Source of the DNA: Aphanomyces cochlioides
Lineage: Eukaryota; Oomycota; Saprolegniomycetes; Saprolegniales; Verrucalvaceae
Assembly (NCBI GenBank): GCA_019828595.1
Contig: JAHQRK010000044.1
Span: 62,001 to 126,000 of the forward strand
DNA: 64,000 nucleotides
Direction: 5' to 3'
The notes below the pieces were generated by a model. The model was not told where the DNA came from. It saw only the letters and a program-made list of their open reading frames with translations, and ran no database searches. Positions 21,640-33,288 of this stretch are shown here, in pieces (position 1 is the stretch's first letter; every line of letters begins with the position of its first letter). A program made the position numbers and the translations under genes.

Positions 21640-21900
21640 TCTCCAGTTGTGTTGAATTGTCTCCACCAAAAGTCGTTGTTGACACTCTCAGACAGGATTG
21701 TCAGGTACAGTGTACAGCTGTACATACTGTTGCAAAATAAAGGCAGACGTAACCCAAGACAGCAAAGAGCAGCGAGTACTTGCTTTGGACGGCTCGGACG
21801 ACTGGACCTGTGTACGGAGGAACCGCACGCGGTTGGGCACTCACCATTCTATATGTGGCAAGTTTGTTAGTTTCACCGTGAAACAGTCGGACATACAAAT
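21640..21900 (-). pseudogene. N-terminal fragment of the large membrane-protein family
   Basis: Encodes MVSAQPRAVPPYTGPV, the first hydrophobic segment and SVNNDFWWRQFNTTG, closely matching the N-terminus of the 7958-13258 protein, then stops. It is the best evidence that the family's conserved start corresponds to ATG 13225. Mirrored at 49671-49931. Confidence 0.75.
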
Positions 21901-22029
21901 GTGCAACACGTGCTTTTAGTCCACAAATTTCATGGATCCACCACGAACAAACTTCTCACATTCAACAATACGTATTAAAGAGCCCTTCCAATCTTCTTTT
22001 TATAAGCGGGAGCACGTGGTTCATTTTCG

Positions 22030-22750
22030 ATCATACTTTTCCTATTGGTCGCGATCATCAACGTTGCCTATCTAAAATCTTGCAAGCTTTATTCTTTGAC
22101 AACAATATATATCTCCATGCCATTTCCTCTTTCATTCCAGCAGCTTCAAGCTTTGACAGCTCTTCAGCAAAATATTTCAGCTTGAGATCGTGCATGGCTG
22201 TTATTGTAAATTTACAGAGTGAATAGATGACTTTTTGTACCACCACATCAAAATACGCCACATCATAGCCTAGTTGGTCCCACAAGATGGGTTTCCTGTT
22301 ATTGCTCTCCATCATCAAGTGTTCTGAACTTCTTTTTGGGGTCAAAAGGAATTACTTTTGCCCCAGGTAAAAGAACATTACTAGAGCTTCGGCTCTCGAA
22401 TTCAACCACCTTTTTGCAGACTGCCGCAAAAAAACACGACCACTAAAAAAAATGTCCATGCATCGAAGGGTTCTTTGAAAGACCAAGAGTGAGCAATGGT
22501 ATTCGTTTCACATTCTCCTAGAAGAACTTCACTCAGTTGGGTTTCTTCATCCAGGCGTTGACATTGTACAACAAGTAACAAATCGATTGCTCTCTTGGAG
22601 AGATAATTCAATTCTGCAAAAGTTAGAGTCGTGCATTGGATTATCTTTGTTCAAAGTTTTCTTCATGTCATGATATTCCGGAAATCCAAAAGATTTTGAA
22701 TTAAGGAGCCAAGTTTGACCACCATAAGTTCCCAAGCCAAACAACTTGGA
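22030..22750 (-). pseudogene. Decayed Crinkler body
   Basis: Minus-strand fragments resemble the NTPase of the 27-28 kb CRN (LGTYGGQTWLLNSKSF-FPEY and SNRFV-C-TMSTPG) and then its nuclease-like module, with many frameshifts and stops. Mirrored at 48821-49541. Confidence 0.7.
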
Positions 22751-23269
22751 GCGTTCTGTCTACGCAAATGGATCAAAACACTCACCATTTTGTTTGCGCA
22801 AATGGATCCAACACACGCGCCCCCCAAGAGACAGCCAAGCTAAACAAGACTAGCTGCATTGTTCACAATCACAACCTACTAAACAGTCCACAATTCCACT
22901 ACTTGAGAGCAACAATAAAGAACGGCGTCGTTTTGTTGATTGCAAAGCCATGCTGCAATAAAGCCTTGTCCATGACGACAAAGTCGCGCCGGGTCAATTC
23001 GTGTAATTCCAAATTACGCGAATTTCTTTCTACCCTTGTTTATCCAGTCGTAAGAATAGTCGCCGCGGAATGGCAACCTTATTCGCAAACCTTTTGCGGC
23101 GTTCCTGAAAATGCTCACAGTTCTCTAGTTGATGATTGTACAGCCTCAAGGTGAGACGTGCGGAAGGATGAAAAAATTCAAAATGAACAACTGGTAATGG
23201 CTTCAAATAAATGTATTTCGCCTGGGATGTTATCGTCAAGCTGGGTAGTTGTCCATTTTGTAGGAGTTA
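22751..23269. other. Left-arm spacer with CRN header remnant
   Basis: 22855-23000 repeats at 29209-29345, where the minus strand gives ALLQHGFAINK-like sequence related to the CRN ALLQWSYIGLEK block. The rest carries no recognised signal. Mirrored at 48302-48820. Confidence 0.45.
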
Positions 23270-23480
23270 TATTAATTCATGCCGCAAGATATATTGTCGT
23301 ATAAATGTTGACGATAGAAAGTCTCCGTGGGCTCATTTGGATGGATATTGCGCGGTAGAGAGTCGAGATAGACGGCAGAATCGTCGAGATTGTTATTGGT
23401 ACATGTCATGTGTTCATTTCGTGTATTGGCAATTTGTGATTTCTTTTCCAACTTGAGCTCAGTAGCAAACTTCATAAATC
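23270..23480 (-). pseudogene. Loop fragment of the large membrane-protein family
   Basis: Encodes NNLDDSAVYLDSLPRNIHPN, matching the VDNAAVYLDSLLRNIHPNE loop of the intact protein, within about 70 codons. Similar fragments lie at 26590-26850 and in the right arm at 48091-48301. Confidence 0.7.
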
Positions 23481-23639
23481 GGCAACAAGCAAACCTCTCA
23501 CGAAAATAAAGTAGATATTAAAGAGTGTAAGGAGTGCCTGACAATCTACTCTTTAAAAGCGAGAAACAAGAACACGATCCTCTTCTTTTTTGCTCCACTT
23601 TTCATAGCCAAAAGCTGTTCATCCACCCATCTGGACCAT

Positions 23640-24060
23640 GCCATGGGTCATAGGGCAGGCAACGCTAACAAGGAAGACACAACCAGTATGCTTTACATAT
23701 CACACGCGCCGACATTGTCTTTTGCATGATGGCGGCTTCAATATTGACTCATGTCCTGAGAGAACTCCTGACAGGCAGAATACTCTAAACCCCGTCTCTG
23801 GATCCGAAATATTTCTCAATTCTGTCAAGGATGAAAGAAATGGAGCTCCGCGCGACTGATTTGCCCTTCTTGATGCAATGCTGGGTCGCTGAGTCGAAAA
23901 CTTGCGTGGAGACTTTGCAAGAATGCAATGTGAACAACTCTGCGAAACAATTATACGCGGATAGAAATCGCAGCGGCAGACCGTTGCCTACTCCAAGATG
24001 CCTGTTGTTTGGTAGTGTGGGTTATGTCGGTCGCATATCCACATTGACGTTGGCTTAAGA
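23640..24060 (+). pseudogene. Decayed Crinkler header
   Basis: From about 23831 a degraded CRN header can be read by changing frame once (M-ELR, then FALLDAMLG aligned to the VLVDAN / TLLDAN segment). It is interrupted by TGA where Trp is expected. A copy in inverted orientation lies at 29361-29640, with the mirror at 47571-47741. Confidence 0.5.
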
Positions 24061-24179
24061 ATAGTCTTTAACGACGGAGGCGCTCTCATTAAATAGTCTG
24101 AAAGCTCGACATTGGCCTAAGAGAATTGCATTGACACAATATGATCGGTGATTGAGTTGAATGGAATCCATCAAAAGTC

Positions 24180-24400
24180 ATCATTACACAGTCGGCCATG
24201 ATAGCGGCAAATTCATAATGCTGCAAAATGAAGAGCCAAGAAGGTAGATGTATTCCAGAACAGCTAAGAGCAATAAGTACATGCTTGAGCTGCTACGACT
24301 GGGTGGGTACACGGAGGAACCGCACGCGATTGGACAGGCATCATGCGGAATATGGCAAAAAATTTCCTTCGTTTCATCGTGAAACAATCCGACGTATATT
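24180..24400 (-). pseudogene. N-terminal fragment of the large membrane-protein family
   Basis: Retains the MFHDET leader, a PPSRSSSSMYLLLLAVLEYIY-type first hydrophobic segment, and LLGSSFCSIM aligned to LLGSLFCNIM of the intact protein. Mirrored at 47171-47391. Confidence 0.65.
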
Positions 24401-25149
24401 ACCAGGCACTATGTCGAGGGAAGCAATTCATTTAGAAGAACCTACTAAGAAATAGTCGAAGAGCCTTCCTAGAACTTGATTTTGGCATTGATATGTCGCA
24501 CTCATTGACAAACGAATTCTCATTTACTCAAACTCGCTGTTCTTTTGTTTAATCAGAACTTCAGTTTAATGGTAACAACACATGCGATTCATTTTGTCAT
24601 AAGCTTCTACCAGCGTTGTAAGCAACGTCGCAATCGTGGCTGGCATCTCATAAAAGTTGTAGATAATTTTTTCTTGACTGAATAGCCAAGGATAGAGGCA
24701 ATCTTGAATACCCACAAGAATAGTACAAGCAAATGAACTATGTCTGGGTCATGATGTTCACTATGAGTTGTTATTTTCGGTGTTGGTGTCAACAACTCGT
24801 GTTTATTTTTCCTGGTTGTGCTCAGTGGTAATGTTCATCAGACCAGTTCTCTGCAACGACGATGCCGTCAATGATGGATCGTGAGCTTCATGAAGTTGAT
24901 GTCAAACCTGCACGTCTTGATTCGCCGGCTTTGGGGGGATATGCGTGTCCACGAGGCTCCACACCACTCACTTGATTAATGGAAACACGAGAAGAAGGAA
25001 CTGTGATCTATCCACATTCATCTTCGTTCAGTTGATGATGAATATCATACTTGTTCAATGTCCGTACAAAGATGGTGACACTGTTGAGTGCATAAGAGAT
25101 TTGATAGTTAACAGGGCAAATGACGTCTCCTCGACAATTCAAAAGCGAA
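24401..25149. other. Left-arm stretch without a clear gene
   Basis: 24560-24650 is related to 39770-39870, the 3' flank of the secreted repeat protein. The remainder shows no supported gene. Mirrored at about 46422-47170. Confidence 0.4.
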
Positions 25150-25430
25150 CCCTAATCGGTCCATCTTTCTTCGTATTCCATCAATGCGCCGTGATCTTCA
25201 ATCGAGAGAATATGAAGCTCCAGCAATTTGTTTGGATTGACCACAACGTAAATCTTCACCGTCAGAGAGTCTGTTCTTACGCCATTTAGTTTTAACAACA
25301 CTTGATCGAAGAGCCTCAGTTTAAGGTCGCAAGTGCTTGATCTTGTCAATCGGAGAAAAACAACTTCGTTTGATTTAGTGCTTGATCTTGTCAATCGGGG
25401 AAAAACAACTTCGTTTGATTTCAAATACAT
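25150..25430 (-). pseudogene. Crinkler C-terminal tail with tandem duplication
   Basis: Encodes CDLKLRLFDQVLLKLNGV, TVKIYVVVNPNKL and a HGALMEYEERW tail, aligning to the end of the CRN nuclease-like domain. It is preceded by a 15-residue unit (KSNEVVF-RLTRSST) present twice because of a 45 bp tandem duplication at 25332-25421. Mirrored at about 46143-46423. Confidence 0.65.
25332..25421. repeat. 45 bp tandem duplication
   Basis: Two consecutive 45 bp units (25332-25376 and 25377-25421) differing at one base. Present in both arms of the large inverted repeat, so it predates that duplication. Confidence 0.9.
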
Positions 25431-25699
25431 TTATATATATCATAGCGTCCTTCTATCAATATGATATGCGTCGGCCTCATTGTGTTCCCTCTATAGCATT
25501 GCTCAGTTGCCCTGACAGTCATCGTTGGGCCAAAGTGAACTGCTTCAGCGTGGTTCAATACAACTTGAAGAGACTTTACTATCAATGAGTCGAACTGCAC
25601 TGATACCATTGACAATAATTTCAACCCCACAATCAAAAGGTGGAGTTGGCTTTCACACGAAGCATGATGAGATACAGATTCTACAAAGGTGTCCTTGCT
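25431..25699. other. Left-arm spacer between CRN remnants
   Basis: No independent gene; it lies between the decayed CRN tail and header remnants and may be decayed CRN body. Confidence 0.35.
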
Positions 25700-25960
25700 T
25701 TCAGAAGTGCATGATGGTTGAAGGGAACTCATCTCGCAAAACCATATTTCAATAAAGCCCAGGACATGACCACAATATTCGGTACGTCCACGTTGTTGAC
25801 GTTGTAACGCTGCTTCTTGAATAAATACTCGATAAAATCGCGATGGGGAACAACCACCAAGGGGATCTTCGTGTATTGCGTCTACTTGGTCACTCATTAC
25901 GAGGATCTGAGGGAAGCACGATTCTCCTCGTCAAATGAAGTCTGCTTGGACATGAACACG
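25700..25960 (-). pseudogene. Decayed Crinkler header and linker
   Basis: In one minus frame with stops: SFDEENRASL (cf. ALDAENPVAL), TQYTKIPLVVVPHRDFIEYL and FKKQRYNVNNVDVP, which track the CRN MTQY, LLVVVP and KKQRVDVD blocks, then a MSWALLKYGF remnant. Mirrored at about 45613-45873. Confidence 0.6.
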
Positions 25961-25999
25961 ACAGTGCCGGCGCGTGTGATATGGAAAACATACTGGTTG

Positions 26000-26586
26000 C
26001 TCTTACTTGTTGGCGTTGCATGCGCTATGACTCATGGCGAGGTCAGATGGGAGCAGCTTTTGACACTTCATCGTAACCTGGGCATCGAGAGCACGTTGCA
26101 AGAGCTTCCTTCCTGGTGCCCACTCAAGTTGAGATCATCCTAGTCGACTTGGGCATAGAGGAAATCTCATGTCGGTGCGCAGGCCGTAGTGATCCATTTC
26201 TTCATACACGTCCAACTCAAAGCACAACTAACGTTAACGTTACTCCTGCATGGCTATATAGTTGACACATTCGGTAGAAAACAACACGTCAGGCTGGACG
26301 CCACCACTGTTTCCTTCGACCTCAGATCCGTTTGTCATCTGAGCTCGTTTAGTATTTCCCTGGTCGATAGACATTTTCAATTGTTCCAAATGTTCGAAAT
26401 TCGAAGAGGTCGGCGGACAAGTCTGACGACCGTTCGCACCTTCTGCAACGGTATGTAACACCAAAGAGCGCGACTCCTCCAGACAGAACCTACTGGTTTA
26501 TGAGTGAATAACAACCTACAAGCTTCATGCCCTACCTGAACTATCCCTGCTGGCTTGTATTGGCGATTCTGCTCTTCGCTGGGTAG
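26000..26586 (+). pseudogene. 5' flank and signal peptide of secreted repeat-protein family
   Basis: 26527-26586 encodes MPYLNYPCWLVLAILLF and then a stop, matching the first 17 codons of the secreted protein at 38497. The upstream 500 bp is related to 35255-35600 plus 38333-38496. At 26338-26375 it preserves the uninterrupted version of the site into which the pogo element inserted. Mirrored at about 44992-45572. Confidence 0.65.
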
Positions 26587-26589
26587 AGA

Positions 26590-26850
26590 GGCGAGATAGA
26601 CGGCAGAATCGTCGAGATTGTTATTGGTACATGTCATGTGTTCATTTCGTGTATTGGCAATTTGAGATTTCTTTTCCAACTTGAGCTCAGTAGCAAACTT
26701 CATAAATGGGCAACAAGCAAACCTCGATTTCTTTTTCCAACTTGAGCTCAGTAGCAAACTTCATAAATCGGCAACAAGCAAACCTCGATTTCTTTTTCCA
26801 ACTTGAGCTCAGTAGCAAACTTCATAAATCGGCAACAAGCAAACCTCTCA
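26590..26850 (-). pseudogene. Membrane-protein family loop fragment with tandem units
   Basis: Carries the NNLDDSAVYL motif of the large membrane protein family, followed by the 61 bp tandem repeat. No longer coding. Confidence 0.6.
26666..26847. repeat. 61 bp tandem repeat, three units
   Basis: Units at 26666-26725 (60 bp), 26726-26786 and 26787-26847. The right arm has two units (44786-44906), and the related sequence at about 23440-23500 has one. The copy difference explains the 61 bp offset between the arms. Confidence 0.9.
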
Positions 26851-26867
26851 CGAAAATAAAGTAGACA

Positions 26868-28762
26868 TTAAAGAGTGTAAGGAGTGCCTGACAATCTACT
26901 CTTTAAAAGCGAGAACAAGAACACGATCCTCTTCTTTTTGCTCCACTTTTCATCGTACTCTTCCAATACGCCGCGATCAGCAACGTTACCTATCTTAAAA
27001 CCTTGCAAATGTTCTTCTTTGATAACGAAATAAATCTTCACCGTCATTTCCTTCTTTTTCATTCCAGCGGCTTCAAGCTTCAACAGCACTTCAGCAAAAT
27101 ATTCCAGCTTGAGATCGTGCTTGGGTGATATCGTCAATTGAATAAAGATGACATCATTTTTTTCCATGTCAAAATACACAGCATCGCAACCTCCCTGGTT
27201 CCACAAGATGGGTTTCAACCACTTCTTGTCTCCAAAGACCAGTTTTTGCTCTCCATTGTCAAATATTCTGAACTTCTTGGGGTCAAAAGGAATTACTGTC
27301 GCTTGAGGTAAAACAACATTGCTAGAACTTCGGCTCTCGAGTTCAACCGCCTTTTTGCAGACAGTCGCAAAAAACAACCACTCAAAAAAATGTCCATGCA
27401 TCGAAGGGTCCTTTGAAACACCTAGCCTTTGCGCTAATTGAGCAATAGTATTCGTTCCACATTCCTTAACAAAGAGACTTTGCGCATATTCGCTCACTGC
27501 AGTTCGTTCATCGTCTCCATCCCAGGATTTATCCACACAATAGAGTTTGTTAATTTGGTGTTCGTTATATTCGCCGCCACCATCTTCTATTAGGCCGGGC
27601 TTGCTCTTGGCGCATTTGATCCCTGTTCGGAGTTCCAACTTGACTTCTTGTGTTTGGTATTGAAACATGTGTCGACAGGAGCCACCGGCGTAGTAAAACT
27701 TTAAATCAACCATGTCATCCAAATGGTCTTTACTCGTCAAATCAGTGGTATCATTCACGTCGGAGGGTAGCGTTGCATCAAGATTGTCCTTTACCAAGTT
27801 GAAAAATCTCGATTATTGACGGCCTCTCGATATTCATCCCTAGTCCAGGAGTACATGTAGAAAAACTTGATACCCGCGTGTTTGTCATCTTCTCTATTTC
27901 TCTTTCCAAGCGTTGCCATGGAGGAACAAACCACAAATCGATTGCTTCCATGTTGTCCAAGTCGTTTTTGAATCAAGCAGAATACTTCATCATGTCCTTG
28001 GAAGTTGTTAAGTCCATCAAGACAAACAAAAAGGTTATTTTGGCCATCAAGATAGTCAGGAAACTCAAACTTTGAAGGCACAAAGAGCCATGATTTATTC
28101 GTTCCCAAGTCCAAAAAGGTGGAGCAGAGCTTTTTGGTCAAATGGATCCAAATTACACGCCACTGCGTGCGATCTAGTGATGCCAAGAAGCTCAATGTGC
28201 ACATGGATTTGCCCGTGCCAGGGGGTCCGACAATGTACCCAATTTTCTTGTCCGCAATCACTTGATCGTTCAAAAACTGCCACAGCTCGTCCACTTGAGC
28301 GCGACGATACAGCAAGATATCGCTGTTCGATCCGATTGAGGCCGGCTGCAACAACGCACCTGGTATAATGACATATGACCCGCTGATATCAATTTGGGGA
28401 AGCTCTGGTGCTGGGTCAGGATCGATGTCGACACGTTGCTTCTTGTAAGGACCTTCTGCAGCAGAAGGAATGGGAGCAACCACTACGAGGAGACTGTTCA
28501 TATTAGCATCATACTGAGTCATTTCTTCAGTCGGGTCGAGAGCCACTGGATTCGCTGCGTCTAATGCGGCCATATTGGAGTAGACATCGAGTTGTGCAGC
28601 GTCAATTTGTTTGAGGGTCCGAGAATTTTCAGCATGGACTGCTTTCTTAAAGTGGTCAATGCGGCAATTAGGTCCTGACTGCATCGTCACGCTGGTTTTC
28701 TTCAGCAGTGTAGCACGATTGGCATCAAGCAAGGTGAACCACACGGAGAGCTCACTCGTCAT
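26868..28762 (-). pseudogene. Crinkler effector with a single frameshift (left-arm copy)
   Basis: Complete domain series in two overlapping frames. ATG 28762 opens the header (MTSELSVW, with HAENSRTL at the LFLAK-like position), LLVVVAP, NTPase with GPPGTGKS and FVCLDG, up to RDFSTW (27791). The second frame (27797-26868) continues with YAGGSCRHMF, the FEWLFF helix, GGCDAVYFD, IFIQLTISPKHD and the tail. The break is one missing base in a T run at about 27803. The same defect is in the right-arm copy. The Walker and QLT motifs are intact, so a small correction would give a full-length CRN. A sequencing or collapse error cannot be excluded, but the same change in both arms argues against a random one. 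Confidence 0.88.
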
Positions 28763-29186
28763 CTTCAGTTGCGCGCGAAAAGATGATTCTGTCCTGTCGC
28801 GGATGCAATTCAACTCGTTAAAATTAATATATTATCTTTCACGATGGTTCACTGAAATACCGGCAACATTTATCTGCGCACTGGCCAAGTCTTTGTGGGA
28901 GAGCATCACCTTGTCGAGCTACAGCGAAGGACTCAGTGTCCAGAAGACGATCGAGACGACGTCCGTTTAAAGAAGAACACTACAATGGCTCTAATTTCTC
29001 TGGTGCATGTCAACAAACACCTCCACTCTTGCTTGGTATGAACGAGACATGTGATTGAATTCCCGTGAGCATTATGTCCTCGCTCTCTTTGCCAATGCAT
29101 TAGGGGGGGACACGGTTTCAGCATTGGAATCAAGTTACCTTTGTCTTTGGTGACTCACTCCACCTTTCGCTAGCTAACCTTCTCCT
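28656..29186 (-). repeat. Inverted repeat B, right copy
   Basis: Inverted counterpart of 18480-19010 (paired coordinates sum to 47666). It covers the promoter and first codons of the CRN at 28762 and an older CRN fragment upstream, with the leader motif TTTCGCGCGCAA on the minus strand at 28769-28780. Confidence 0.85.
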
Positions 29187-29199
29187 GCCCGAGGGAGGC

Positions 29200-29640
29200 G
29201 GGGGGACAATGCATTGTTCACAATCACATCCTACAAAATAGTCCACAATTCCACTACTTGAGAGCAACAATAAAGAACGGCGTCGTTTTGTTGATCGCAA
29301 AGCCATGCTGCAATAAAGCCTTGGGCATGACCACAAAGTCCGTCCACGTTGTCGATGTGGTTACACTGTTGACAATTTTGCGAGAGGGAACAACCACCAA
29401 GAGAAAGTCGTCGTGTATCGCGTCGTACTTGGCCTTTCCTTACGACGATCTAATGGAAGCACGATTTTCCGCGTCAAATGCAGGCTTCTTGGAGTAGACA
29501 ACGGTCTGCCGCTGCGATTTCTATCCGCGTATAATTGTTTCGCAGAGTTGTTCACATTGCATTCTTGCAAAGTCTCCACGCAAGTTTTCGACTCAGCGAC
29601 CCAGCATTGCATCAAGAAGGGCAAATCAGTCGCGGAGCTC
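29200..29640 (-). pseudogene. Decayed Crinkler header
   Basis: Minus-strand remnants in order: M-ELRD, FALLDAMLG, TVVYSKKPAFDAENRASI (cf. LDVYSNMAALDAENPVAL), a LVVVP-like block and a FVVMPKALLQHGFAINK block (cf. YVMIPRALLKWSYIGLEK). Many stops. The copia element at 29795 interrupts the adjoining sequence. Confidence 0.6.
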
Positions 29641-29789
29641 CATTTCTTTCATCCTTGACAGACTTGAGAAATATTTCGGATCCAGAGACGGGGTTCAGAG
29701 TATTCTGCCTGTCAGGAGTTCTCTCAGGACATGAGTCAATATTGAAGCCGCCATCATGCAAAAGACAATGTCGGCGCGTGTGATATGTA

Positions 29790-29794
29790 AAGCA
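29790..29794. other. Target-site duplication of copia-1 (left)
   Basis: AAGCA, repeated at 35250-35254. The uninterrupted relatives at about 23697 and 47878 read straight from AAGCA into ACTGGTTGTG, confirming a 5 bp duplication. Confidence 0.85.
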
Positions 29795-30041
29795 TCTTGA
29801 GGTGAAATAGAAAGTGAGATTATCAAGTTAGACTGAAATGAAAGACTACACTAGAGTATATGTATAACTAAGTGAAAATGAAAGCTTGTTCTTGAAGTAG
29901 ACAGTGTAGTCGTGCCGGCAATGCGTGTGGCCATCGCCAATGAGACGATGGAGAACGCTAGATTAAGTGACGTGTGTGTGCACCAAATATTTGATTGGGG
30001 GATCAAATATTTGGCGCACACTGGCGTCACGTTCCTCAACA
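29795..30041 (-). repeat. copia-1 3' LTR
   Basis: On the minus strand it begins TGTTGAGGAACG and ends CACCTCAAGA. The terminal inverted repeat TGTTGAGG / CCTCAAGA has one mismatch, giving a TG...GA instead of TG...CA end. A purine tract (AGAGGGGAG) abuts it at 30042-30050. Confidence 0.93.
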
Positions 30042-33000
30042 CTCCCCTCTAATCGAGACCTCTTCATTGTTGCTTGGGGAAATGGAGGTCACAAGCTTCG
30101 GCATGTGCTCTTCAAACTTGGGTTCGTGTAGAGCCTTCATGAGAATGTCAACGAGCATTGAGTTGGTTTGGCAGTAGTTGATCTTGATGATGCGCTGCTT
30201 GACTAGATCACGGATGAAGTGATGGCGGACATCGATATGCTTAGTCCTTTGTTGAAGAGTTGGATTCTCAGCCATCTTGATAGTGCTTTGGTTGTCTTCG
30301 TAAACGTTGATGGGTAACTTGATAACCAATTGGAGTTCTTCGAGTAGAGACTTGAGCCAGAGTGCTTCTTGGAGACCATAGGACATTGAAATGTATTCGG
30401 CTTCACAAGTCGAAAGAGCAACGATATTCTGTAGCTTTGATTTCCACGAAATTAAGCATCCGTTGAGAAAGAGAAGGAAGCCAGAAGTCGATCGTCGAGT
30501 AGAAATGTCATTCGCATAGTCGGCGTCAACATAGAGATCGATCGTAAAATCTTCTTTGTCAGACTTGGAGTATAGTAGACCATACTCTTGTGGTCCTTTG
30601 AGGTAGCGTAATACGCGTTTTGCTGTCTGTTGATGTTCTTCAGCAGGTTCATTGAGGTGTCTTGACTGCAAAGTTACAGTATAGGCTATGTCGGGACGAG
30701 TTGTCGTAGTCAGGTACAGAAGTTCGCCCACCACTTGGCGGGAAGGCAACGGTGATGAAGCCGTAGAAGAACTTGTAGCTGAACTTGCTTGAGGAGTCGA
30801 GATTGGATTGCAGTCTGTAAACCCGTGTGTAGCGAGTAAATCCAAAATGTACTTGCGCTGATGGAGAAAAAATGATCCATCTTGTAGTCGGTCGACTTCT
30901 ATACCAATGCAAAAAGTCAAGTTGCCAAGGTCTTTCATGTAAAATCGAGAACTTAAGTTGCGTTTGGTGGTCTCAAACACAGCAGTGCTTGTAGAGAGTA
31001 GAATGAAGTCGTCAAAGTAGACGCCCACTAAAACTAAACCTTGTCTTGTACGTTGAAAATAGATGCAGGGGTCAGTCTTCAGCTGAACAAAGCCTTTTGA
31101 CTTAAAATAGGAATCGAGAGCAGAATTCCATTCTCGCGAGGATTGCTTCAGACCATAAATACTCTTGTTTAGACGGCAAACAAGATGGTCTTGTCCAGGT
31201 TGGACATATCCAGGCAGCTGACGCATGTAGAGCGTTTCTTGTAAAGTTCCATTGAGGAAGGCAGTTTGTACATCCATGTGACATATTTGCATCGATTGCA
31301 AAGCAGCAAGAGCAAGTAGAAAGCGAATACTTGACGTACGAATCACAGGAGCAAAAATGTCCGTATAGTCGATACCAGCAACTTGAGTAAAACCTTGAGC
31401 AACAAGGCGTGCTTTGTATCGCAAGAGAGAACCATTGGCAGAATATTTCTTGGTAAATAACCACCGACAACCAATGGGTTTGCGACCAGGGGGTAGTTCG
31501 CAGAGAGTCCAGGTTTCATGTTCCATGAGAGAGTCGTATTCAGCATCAGTGGCCTTGATCCATTCTTCTCGTTCTGGTGAAGAATGTGCTTGTTGAATAG
31601 TTGTAGGGAGGCCAGTAGAGTGAACAGCAAATGCAACAAGAATACGTTGACGTTTAGAAACGATTATGTCGTCTTCTGTTTCAAAGTCTTCGTCAATAGT
31701 TTCTTCACGAGGTCTACGACGCAGGAAAGGTGCATCATAGATAGTGGATACGTCCATATCCTCAGAGTCGTCGAGAGCAACCGGGATCGAAGTTGAAGTG
31801 TCTTCAATCATCGTGTTGACATCCTCTTGAGCATTGGACACAGAGTCGCCAATGACATCTTCATGTTGTTCAGATGTCGGGACAGAAGAGCTTTGTGGAG
31901 GTGAACTCGCAGCAGGTTAGAAAACAGGAGTTGTATCCATGAATCGCGTTGGAGGTCGACGAATACGAGTCGAGCGTCGTGGAGGTGGGGGACTTTCATC
32001 TTTTGGAGAATCTTCATCAGCAAAAATGTCTTGCGCGGGCAAGAGAAGCGGAGAAGGAGAATTCGCATGGTAGGAATTCGCTTCATTAAATTTAACGTTC
32101 CGACTGACGAAGAATTTCTGACAGTACAAACGGTATCCCTTGACATTAGGCCCATTCCCAACGTACATTGTACGAATAGTTCTGGATGCAAACTTGGAGC
32201 GAGCACTTTTATCAATAAGAGCATAGGCTTCACATCCAAAAATGCGCAGTTGGGATAGGTCTGGTTTGGATTTCCAGAGGCGTTCAAAGGGTGTTGTACC
32301 GGGTGTGGATGAAGAGTACGAGCGGTTTCGAAGGTACATAGCATGAGCTACAGCTTCAGCCCAAAATTGCAAGGGTACATGCGTATAATGCAGCATAGCA
32401 CGAGCACATTCGACCAGTGTACGATTCATTCGTTCGCTGACTCCATTTTGTCGCGGAGTGTGGGGCACTGTCTTCTCATGGCGAATGCCGTTCTCAATGA
32501 GAAAAGTAGAGAAGGCATGTGAAATGTATTCTCTGCCATTGTCAGAACGAAGGCAACGCACTTGTCGATCGAATTGCGTGCGACAGAAAGCTGTAAAGGC
32601 TTGAAAACGTTGTAGAGCTTCCCACTTGTGCTTCAGAAAATACACGAAGCCATATCGCGAATAGTCATCGGTGAACGTGATAAAGTATCGCGCTCGATTG
32701 CTGATGGAGGGATGACGCATCGGTCCACAAATGTCCGAGTGAACAAGATCAAACGGCGTGGAAGACGAGGTTAATGACCGCTGTGGAAGGGCAGTCGCGA
32801 TTGTTTGCCAACGAGGCAACTTCACAAAATTGTTGTTTGCAGTCATCAATATCAATCCCTTTAGTGTATTGACGAGTCTTATTCATATGCTTGACGCTAA
32901 TATGACCAAGTCGAGCATGCCAGACATCGGCAGATGGAGTTGTAGCCAAAGAGAGGTTTGAAAAATCCCGGGAAGGCTCATCGGGGACAATTGGAAGAGG

Positions 33001-33288
33001 ATTGGCGATATCCAACGTATAAAGCAGGTTGTGCTTGAAGCCTTGCGCATATACTTCATCATTACGCGTGATAAAGCAGGCATTGCGGATGAACTTGATG
33101 CTGAATCCTGGTTCCGTGACTCTTGGTAGGGAGAACAAGTTGAACTGGATGATAGGGATGTACCAAACGTCATCAAGGATGACTGAGTCGATGCCAGCGG
33201 TTGTGTTCATTTCAAGAACAACAGTTCCGCAATCCTTCAATTAGCATGTCTTCTCCGTTAGCAGCTCGATCAGCCCCTTCGTGGGGTC
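30036..33288 (-). pseudogene. pol: copia-1 pol: pre-integrase, integrase, RT, RNase H
   Basis: From the 5' side: WHARLGHISVKHM pre-integrase motif (33240-32749); integrase (32855-31917) with HSDICG, RSDNGREY and the NGVSERMNRT glutamate box; then RT and RNase H (31841-30036) with RWLFTKKY, MDVQTAFLNG, a YFDDF active site (usual form YVDD), a DADYAND RNase H box and STCEAEY. Breaks are TAA at 33289 and 33241, a frameshift near 32790, and TAA at 31917. The polyprotein ends GAG-TGT-TGA, so its stop lies in the first bases of the 3' LTR. Confidence 0.9.

Larger units (their letters stand above)
20138..28414 (+). repeat. Large inverted repeat, left arm (about 8.3 kb)
   Basis: Matches 43219-51431 in inverted orientation. 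Paired coordinates sum to about 71571 over most of the arm and 71633 near its outer end; the shift comes mainly from a 61 bp tandem-unit difference. Only scattered substitutions and single-base indels were noticed. The left end lies inside the CRN at 18904-20820, and the right end inside the header/NTPase linker of the CRN at 26868-28762. Confidence 0.93.

Noticed and set aside
25332..25421. CRISPR-like direct repeats
   Set aside because: Two adjoining 45 bp units without spacers form a tandem duplication, and the context is eukaryotic.
25421..25897. 158-codon minus-strand frame in the arm
   Set aside because: The CRN-like residues lie in a different frame of the same strand; this longer frame is an out-of-frame reading of a decayed CRN.
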